Below are positions 15,799 to 21,102 of a stretch of DNA of 21,102 nucleotides, piece by piece. Positions within the stretch are counted from its first letter, which is position 1; the number at the start of each line of letters is the position of its first letter. Source of the stretch: Flavobacteriales bacterium (lineage in GTDB: Bacteria > Bacteroidota > Bacteroidia > Flavobacteriales > Flavobacteriaceae). Under the pieces are notes generated by a model that made no database searches, had not been told where the DNA came from, and saw only the letters and a list, made by a program, of their open reading frames with translations. Position numbers and translations under genes: made by a program. Location: contig JALVKK010000296.1 in NCBI GenBank assembly GCA_027033875.1, forward strand, positions 1-21,102. Direction: 5' to 3'.

Positions 15799-17922
15799 CT
15801 ATTCCTCTTCTTTTTTGTTTTGTTTAATCAATTCTTCTTGAATATTTTGCGGTACGAGTTCGTAGCCGTAAAATTCGGAAGTATAAGTACCTCGTCCTTG
15901 TGTCAGGGAACGTAAAGTTGTCGAATAACGATACATTTCCGCCAGAGGAACACGGGCATTTATTTTTTGATATTTTCCGGCGGTTTCCATACCCATAATG
16001 ATAGCGCGTCTGCCTTGCAAATCGGTCATAACGTTACCCATCATTTCTTCGGGCATTTTGACGGTTACTTCTTGGATAGGTTCCAAAAGTTTGGGATTGG
16101 CATCTAAGAAGGCTTGCTTGAAAGCATTGGCGCCGGCTATTTTGAATGAGATATCATTGGAATCAACCGGGTGCATTTTGCCGTCATAAACAATTACGCG
16201 CACATCACGTACGGGCGATTTGGTCAACGGACCGGATTCCATCACTTCCAAAATACCTTTTTTGATTGAAGGCAAGTAACGGGCATCAATCACACCACCT
16301 ACGATGGAATTTATAAACACCAATTTTCCACCCCATGACAAGTCTTCTTCTTCTTTACCGCGGACGGGGAAGCTATCCGGATCAGGCATACCTTCGTAGT
16401 AAGGCTCGATTTTTAGGTGTACTTCACCGAACTGTCCGGCACCACCGGATTGTTTTTTATGTCTGTAACTGGACGATGCGGCACGTTGAATCGTTTCGCG
16501 ATACGAGATGCGCGGTTTGTCAAATTCAGCTTTGATACCGTATTCTTTTTGCAAAATCCAATCAACAATAGCCAAATGCAATTCACCTTGACAAGATAAA
16601 ATTTGTTGTTTCATTTCCTTGTCGTAAGTAACGATGACCGTCGGGTCTTGACTGTGTATTTTTTTGAGCGCTTCTTGTAATTTTTCTTCTTCATTTTTAT
16701 TGTTTGCTCTAACGACTTTTCTGATACGAGGCGCAGGGAATTGAATAGGTTTAAACGTGATTTTATGATCGGGATGATGCAATGTATCACCGGTTTCCGT
16801 TGATTTGAGTTTTATCACCGCACCGATATCACCTGCAACTAATTTTTCTACGGCTTCGCGTTGTTTACCGTTGATAATATAGAGTTGTCCGAGGTTTTCC
16901 GATTCACCTGTTCGACTGTTTATCAATTTATCACCGGTTTTGATTTCACCGGATTTGACTTTAAAATAGGTAATTTTACCGACATTGGGTTCATATTTGG
17001 TTTTGAAAACAAATATTGAAGGATCGATGTCTGCTTTGGTTTCAATGATTTCTTCTTCCAAACTTTGTTCGGCAGGCATATCAATGGCTGAAGGAGCTAC
17101 GTTATCGATAAAGCCCATTAATCGTCCGCTACCCATATCGTTAAGTGCCGATACGACAAAAACAGGGAACAATTCAAGGTTTAGCATACCTTTTTTGATA
17201 CCTGTTTTCATTTCATCTTCATTGAGGGTACCTTTGTCAAAGAATAATTCCATCAATTCTTCATCATTTTCAGCTGCTTTTTCAACCAGTTCGTTGTGAA
17301 GCATTTCCGCCATTTCTTTATGTTCATCGGGGATATCGTGTTTTTCGGGTTTGCCGCCTTCGGGTCCGAAAACATACATTTTCATTTTTAATACATCGAT
17401 AATGGCTTGACGACCATCGGGCATTTTGTGAGGAAATTGAATTTTAATGGCATTTTTACCGGCTAATTCAACGATGCTGTTGTATGCTTCGTCAAATTTA
17501 AATCCCGGGTGGTCTATTTGATTGATTACAAAAACAGTCGGTCTGTGAAAACGACCTATGTAATTCCAAATAATTTCCGTCCCTACTTCGGCACCGTGTT
17601 GGCCGTTGACTACTACTAAGGCGGTTTCTGAAACACGCATGGCAGAAACAATTTCACCTATAAAATCATCTAGTCCGGGTGTGTCAATAATATTTATTTT
17701 GTAATTACGCCATTCCGTATGTAAAGGGGTGGCAAAAATAGAAGTTTGTCTTTCTTTTTCAATATCTGCAAAATCGGAAACCGTGTTTTTTGCTTCTATG
17801 GTTCCACGTCTGTTGAGTAAACCGGCTTCAAATAACATAGTTTCGGCAAGCGTGGTCTTGCCGCTTCCGTGGGCGCCAACAAACGCTACGTTTTTAATGT
17901 GTTTGTCATCATAAATTTTCAT
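15799..17922 (-). CDS. Elongation factor G paralog (EF-G2-like, lacking the catalytic histidine)
   Basis: This 707-residue EF-G homolog has the full domain order: G domain (1 to ~280), domain II (about 300-380), III (about 395-470), IV (about 475-600, with the SYRHKKQSGGAGQFGEVHLKIEP stretch) and V (about 605-690, EPIQEVTVKMPEEMMGNVMTDLQGRRA). Its G motifs depart from canonical EF-G. G1 is GAHGSGKTT (16-24). Switch I is ERQTSI instead of ERGITI. G3 is DTPGLDDF (80-87) where canonical EF-G has DTPGHVDF, so the catalytic histidine is leucine. G4 is NQID (134-137), not NKxD. Bacteroides thetaiotaomicron has such a paralog, EF-G2, reported to translocate without hydrolysing GTP and needed during carbon limitation; orthology here is inferred. 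It is a single gene, not in a ribosomal operon. Confidence 0.9.
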   Translation of the reverse strand: MKIYDDKHIKNVAFVGAHGSGKTTLAETMLFEAGLLNRRGTIEAKNTVSDFADIEKERQTSIFATPLHTEWRNYKINIIDTPGLDDFIGEIVSAMRVSETALVVVNGQHGAEVGTEIIWNYIGRFHRPTVFVINQIDHPGFKFDEAYNSIVELAGKNAIKIQFPHKMPDGRQAIIDVLKMKMYVFGPEGGKPEKHDIPDEHKEMAEMLHNELVEKAAENDEELMELFFDKGTLNEDEMKTGIKKGMLNLELFPVFVVSALNDMGSGRLMGFIDNVAPSAIDMPAEQSLEEEIIETKADIDPSIFVFKTKYEPNVGKITYFKVKSGEIKTGDKLINSRTGESENLGQLYIINGKQREAVEKLVAGDIGAVIKLKSTETGDTLHHPDHKITFKPIQFPAPRIRKVVRANNKNEEEKLQEALKKIHSQDPTVIVTYDKEMKQQILSCQGELHLAIVDWILQKEYGIKAEFDKPRISYRETIQRAASSSYRHKKQSGGAGQFGEVHLKIEPYYEGMPDPDSFPVRGKEEEDLSWGGKLVFINSIVGGVIDARYLPSIKKGILEVMESGPLTKSPVRDVRVIVYDGKMHPVDSNDISFKIAGANAFKQAFLDANPKLLEPIQEVTVKMPEEMMGNVMTDLQGRRAIIMGMETAGKYQKINARVPLAEMYRYSTTLRSLTQGRGTYTSEFYGYELVPQNIQEELIKQNKKEEE

Positions 17923-18275
17923 AGTTGTTGATTTTTATAATTTGACACTAAATATAATCAAATTTCTTAAATAAAAACTTGATTAATATTAAAAACAGGG
18001 GATTTTTTTCTTTCTCCGTTTTTTTTCTTGTAATTATGTTTGATTTTTGCTAAAAAGATTTTTCAATAATAACATTAATTTATCAATACTTTTTCGTCTC
18101 CGGTGTATTAGCCCCAAAAAACTCGGACATGATTATGGTTAAATAAATGTAATAATTTTGCTACGAATACTAATTTATTGAAAATAATAAAGTTACAAAA
18201 CAAACATTATCGTTGATTATTTATTTGATTTTCAACCAATTACATCAATGTTTAACAAACTATTGATTGGGCAAT
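17923..18275. other. Gene-poor AT-rich intergenic stretch upstream of the EF-G2-like gene
   Basis: About 350 bases hold no recognisable gene. The last ~70 bases before the EF-G2-like start contain a weak TATATTTA box on the minus strand. A relatively GC-rich patch at 18084-18131 can encode only a 15-residue minus-strand peptide (MSEFFGANTPETKKY), preceded by a TACATTTA box. No RNA gene, hairpin terminator or repeat is evident. Confidence 0.5.
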
Positions 18276-18596
18276 TTATATTCTTTTCATAGGAAGTACT
18301 AATGGTGACATACCCATTCTATAAATAGTATTATTTACTAATTCTCTAAAATAGGTCCATAACAATAAACTTATTGTTAGTTCTGAAAAAATACTCATAA
18401 ACTCTTTTGAAATTTGCATATCATTCATAATATCATATTTTACAACATATTTTGCTTTTAGGTTTAAAGCCGCTTTTTCAAAAGCACTATCTTTTGCCAG
18501 CAACTTATATTCATAATAAACTTTAAGATTCCTTTTTTGTTGAATAATTTTATGTTTTTCTTTAATGTCAAGATTTAAAGATTTTGTATTATATTT
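18276..18596 (-). pseudogene. Doubtful open frame downstream of recQ, possible decayed gene
   Basis: A minus-strand frame is open from a stop at 18597-18599 down to the stop at 18276, about 106 codons. Its first ATG is at 18428, which gives only 50 residues. A TTG at 18503 would give 75. The predicted peptide has coding-like composition in its first half (lysine, tyrosine and asparagine rich: KEKHKIIQQKRNLKVYYEYK) and a moderately hydrophobic end (SELTISLLLWTYFRELVNN). I recognise no domain. It begins within or just past the recQ stop in a different frame, has no visible promoter, and lies in sequence richer in A and T than the neighbouring genes. It could be a remnant of a 3'-truncated gene, a small orphan protein or chance. 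Confidence 0.25.
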
Positions 18597-20466
18597 TTAA
18601 ACAATACCTAAATTCGCTTGAAAGGACGATTTTATTATTTTCAATCAATTTGTCCAAATATGGTTCAATTCCGATGTGAAATGCCTGTTGTATTTCGTGT
18701 CCGGTCAAACATTGCTTTCGGAGCATAATAATTATTTTTTGTAAAATTTCTTGTTCTGACAGTTTATTTTGTTTTGACAAACAAACATCACAAACCCCAC
18801 ATTCTTCAATATTTTCTTCTTCAAAATATTCGGCTAAAAACACACTTCGACATTTGTTTTTGTTGTTGATATAGCTCAATACGTTTTGAAGTCTGTTTTT
18901 TTTTAGTTTGAGGCGTTGCTGAATTTTTTTGCGGTGGAATAAAAACAAGTCTTTATCGTAAGATTCTAAAAAATTTATGATAAATATATCGCCAGCCGGT
19001 TGATAATCAATAATTTGTCTTTTAGATAATTCAATTAAGTTTTGTTTTATTTGTTCCGGAGACAATTCGGTTTTATCGGCTATTTTATTGAGGTTTACGT
19101 TAGTGTGTATATAAAAAATATCCGTAAAACTTCTGATAAAATAATCAATAATTTGATAGCCAGCACGTTTGTTATTAACGTATGAACGAATTTCGGGTTG
19201 GCTGACTAAAATTTTGGCTGTCGGGATATATCTGCGACTTTGTTTGGTTTTGATAATTTCTTCGGCTTCCAATATTTGTATGGCATTGAGTGTTTGTGAA
19301 ATATCGAGATTGAAACGCTTGCAAAAATCTAAAAAATTCAGATTGACTTCCAAATCTTTACCTTCGTTTTTGGCTATGTAAAAATGGTTATACAAACTTT
19401 TATAGACTTTTTGGATATAATCGATATCCGGAATTAAATTCAGATATTTACGGTCAAAATACTTCATATCTTCGTCATCGACAAAAATGATGGCTTCCGA
19501 CGGTTTTTCGTCGCGACCGGCACGACCGGATTCTTGTACATAATTTTCTAACGAATCGGACAAATCCAAATGCAATACTTGTCGAACATCCGGTTTGTCA
19601 ATTCCCATTCCGAATGCGGTTGTCGCAAACATGATATGGGTTTTATTTTGAAGCCAGTCGTCTAAACTTGCTTGTTTTTCTTCATAAGACATTCCACCGT
19701 GAAAATAGGCGGTTTTAAAACCTTGTTGAGCAACATATTTGGCATATTGGTAGGTTTTTTTTCGGGTTTTAACATAGACGATTGCGCTTTGGTCTTTATT
19801 TAGATGATTTATTAAAGCGTTGATTTTCTGATTTGTACGTACGACTTTGTAAGCAATATTCTCTCTAACAACCGAAGTTCTGTATATTTTAGGTTGTCGA
19901 AGTTCCAGATAGGTTTCAATATCTTTGACGACATTCTTTTTGGCTGTTGCCGTCAAGGCCAAAACGGGAATTCCGGGTAATATTTCGCGAAGCAAATGAA
20001 TTTTGGTATAGGAAGGTCTGAAATCGTGTCCCCATTCCGAAATACAATGTGCTTCGTCAACGGTTATCAAGCCGATAGGCATACGTGATAAGCGTCTTTG
20101 TAAATAGTCATTTTGCAAACGTTCGGGAGATAAAAATACAAATTTTGTGTTTCCGAATTGAACATTGTCCAACAGGCGTTCGAGTTCGTTGAAATTCAGA
20201 TAGCCGGTAAGTGCAACGGCTTTGATACCGCGACGATTAAGTCCGGCAACTTGATCTTCTATCAATGCGATTAAAGGTGAAATGACAATTGTAATACCAT
20301 CCAATAGTAATCCTGCAACTTGATAGATGACAGATTTGCCGCTTCCCGTAGGTAAAATGCCTATGACATCTTTTCCGGCTGCAATATCATTGATAATTTC
20401 TTCTTGTGGTTGCCTAAAGTTGTCATATCCCCAATATTGTTGTAATATTTGTAAGGCTGTTGCCAA
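18589..20466 (-). CDS. recQ: RecQ family ATP-dependent DNA helicase, without HRDC domain
   Basis: This 625-residue 3'-5' helicase of superfamily 2 acts in repair and recombination. Seen in order: the N-terminal Q-motif-like region YWGYDNFRQPQEEII (11-25), Walker A PTGSGKS (39-45), DEAH box VDEAHC (136-141) with the aromatic loop ISEWGHDFRP, TATA motif III, motif V FATTAFGMGIDKPDVR and motif VI QESGRAGRD. The RecQ zinc site follows, with C539-X16-C556-X2-C559-X2-C562, then a short tail and no HRDC domain. That architecture is common in Bacteroidota RecQ proteins of about 630 residues. The first codon is TTG at 20464-20466, directly after the TAA of the upstream ATPase gene and in the same frame. 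No in-frame ATG precedes the conserved N-terminus, so TTG is the only reasonable start. Confidence 0.93.
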   Translation of the reverse strand: MATALQILQQYWGYDNFRQPQEEIINDIAAGKDVIGILPTGSGKSVIYQVAGLLLDGITIVISPLIALIEDQVAGLNRRGIKAVALTGYLNFNELERLLDNVQFGNTKFVFLSPERLQNDYLQRRLSRMPIGLITVDEAHCISEWGHDFRPSYTKIHLLREILPGIPVLALTATAKKNVVKDIETYLELRQPKIYRTSVVRENIAYKVVRTNQKINALINHLNKDQSAIVYVKTRKKTYQYAKYVAQQGFKTAYFHGGMSYEEKQASLDDWLQNKTHIMFATTAFGMGIDKPDVRQVLHLDLSDSLENYVQESGRAGRDEKPSEAIIFVDDEDMKYFDRKYLNLIPDIDYIQKVYKSLYNHFYIAKNEGKDLEVNLNFLDFCKRFNLDISQTLNAIQILEAEEIIKTKQSRRYIPTAKILVSQPEIRSYVNNKRAGYQIIDYFIRSFTDIFYIHTNVNLNKIADKTELSPEQIKQNLIELSKRQIIDYQPAGDIFIINFLESYDKDLFLFHRKKIQQRLKLKKNRLQNVLSYINNKNKCRSVFLAEYFEEENIEECGVCDVCLSKQNKLSEQEILQKIIIMLRKQCLTGHEIQQAFHIGIEPYLDKLIENNKIVLSSEFRYCLKI

Positions 20467-21015
20467 TTATGTATATTTTTTGAGACTGTCCAAGATATAA
20501 TCAACCCGTTTTTCAACCGGCCCGAATGGAACGAAAATCAAATAATAGTCTAATTCTTTGTAATAATTAACCAACTTATTATGAATCAGTTGTGCTTGAT
20601 TAAAACTTTCGTAACGTTCGGCATCATTGGTATAGATTTCGTCCCAAGGCGGCATGATAAATACCAACCGATCATAAGGGTGTTTGCGGGTTATGCTTTC
20701 AAATTCTTCGGGAATAGCTTGTTTGCTGTATCTCAAGTAGGCATTGACATCGGGTATGCCACGATCGAAAAAGATAACCGGTTCGTTGATGTTGTCAGCG
20801 TCCCGGTACTGTTTTACGCGCCCTTCGAGCAATTTTCGGCTGAACAGTAAAGGATCTGTCAAAAAAAGTTGTTCGATACCTTCCTTTTGAGCTTCTTTGA
20901 TAATATCGCGTGAAACTTCATCAAAACAGGCAAAGAGTCTGTTTTTTAATTCGTTGATGACAGTTGATTTGCCGGTACTTGGACCGCCGGTAATAACAAT
21001 TTTTCTTGGTTTCAA
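20467..21015 (-). CDS. AAA_28-type P-loop ATPase (NadR/Ttd14-like fold), function unknown
   Basis: This ~182-residue P-loop protein has Walker A GGPSTGKST at residues 10-18 right after the start, FDEVSRDIIKEAQ (helix and switch region), a Walker B-like VIFFDRGIPD, and the later YDRLVFIMPPWDEIYTNDAERYESFNQAQLIH stretch. This layout is that of AAA_28 (PF13521), shared with the kinase half of NadR and many unassigned bacterial proteins; small-molecule kinase activity is plausible but unproven. The frame has no ATG near its 5' end. A TTG at 21040-21042 overlaps a TATATTTG promoter box region, upstream of the predicted transcript start, so TTG 21013-21015 (protein begins MKPRKIVITGG) is preferred; the longer form would be 191 residues. 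Its stop is immediately followed by recQ, so the two form an operon. Confidence 0.83.
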   Translation of the reverse strand: MKPRKIVITGGPSTGKSTVINELKNRLFACFDEVSRDIIKEAQKEGIEQLFLTDPLLFSRKLLEGRVKQYRDADNINEPVIFFDRGIPDVNAYLRYSKQAIPEEFESITRKHPYDRLVFIMPPWDEIYTNDAERYESFNQAQLIHNKLVNYYKELDYYLIFVPFGPVEKRVDYILDSLKKYT

Positions 21016-21043
21016 AATATGATGCTTAGGTGGTTTAAGCAAA

Positions 21044-21051
21044 CAAATATA
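21044..21051 (-). promoter_or_regulatory. Putative -7 box TATATTTG of the ATPase-recQ operon
   Basis: Minus-strand 21051 to 21044 reads TATATTTG, matching TAnnTTTG fully, with a predicted start near 21037. Its -33 region falls inside the adjacent heptamer tandem repeat and lacks TTTG. Confidence 0.5.
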
Positions 21052-21063
21052 AGGCTTTTTTTG

Positions 21064-21102
21064 ATTTCAGATTTCAGATTTCAGATTTCAGATTTCAGAT
21101 TT
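21064..21102. repeat. Heptanucleotide tandem repeat (ATTTCAG), at least 5.5 copies
   Basis: Five exact copies of ATTTCAG (21064-21098) and a partial sixth reach the window edge, so the array continues beyond it. It sits about 13 bp upstream of the -7 box of the ATPase-recQ operon. Confidence 0.97.

Noticed and set aside
21064..21102. CRISPR array at the right edge
   Set aside because: The repeat is a 7-base tandem unit without spacers.

Overview
The window is AT-rich chromosomal DNA from a member of the Bacteroidota, most likely a Flavobacteriia-type organism. Four things support this. Several genes are preceded by the Bacteroidota promoter (-33 TTTG, about 18-20 bp spacer, -7 TAnnTTTG). Shine-Dalgarno sites are not evident. 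The gene content is typical of the phylum: a dispensable-histidine EF-G paralog, stand-alone MnmD, an S9B prolyl peptidase, short outer-membrane barrels and a lipoprotein. The tmRNA tag GESNFALAA also fits. No phage, transposon, CRISPR array or integrated island is visible; this is core-type sequence.

Layout. 1-944 (minus) is the 5' part of one uninterrupted reading frame joining a type 1 isopentenyl-diphosphate isomerase to a class I mannose-6-phosphate isomerase; it runs off the left edge. It is divergent from a DUF4395 membrane protein (1065-1544, plus). A tRNA-Arg(CCU) and clpC follow on the minus strand (1551-4450). Next is a plus-strand group: a PrsW-like membrane protease with a C-terminal zinc ribbon, thpR (1-nt stop/start overlap) and thyA (4679-7160). 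thyA converges on the tmRNA gene ssrA (7218-7616, minus) across a perfect 20-bp hairpin. A secreted barrel-like protein (7762-8244, plus), xerD (8434-9336, minus), a second outer-membrane barrel (9402-10004, plus) and a lipoprotein (10206-11393, plus) follow. ilvE (minus) converges on the lipoprotein gene across a hairpin and is divergent from mnmD (12731-13390, plus). A prolyl tripeptidyl/dipeptidyl peptidase (13537-15675, plus) converges on an EF-G2-like factor (15799-17922, minus). After a gene-poor stretch (17923-18588) holding one doubtful decayed frame come recQ and an AAA_28 P-loop ATPase (minus), both apparently with TTG starts and in the same frame, separated by one TAA. The right edge is a heptanucleotide tandem repeat lying over the expected -33 region of that ATPase/recQ unit.

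Most genes are independent housekeeping units: isoprenoid and mannose precursors, proteostasis (ClpC, tmRNA, PrsW), nucleotide and amino-acid metabolism (ThyA, IlvE), tRNA modification (MnmD), translation (EF-G2), chromosome dimer resolution and repair (XerD, RecQ), and envelope proteins. The least ordinary items are the Idi-ManA fusion, the zinc-ribbon PrsW, the EF-G paralog without its catalytic histidine, and the repeat-flanked TTG-start ATPase-recQ pair. I saw no convincing new multi-gene system.
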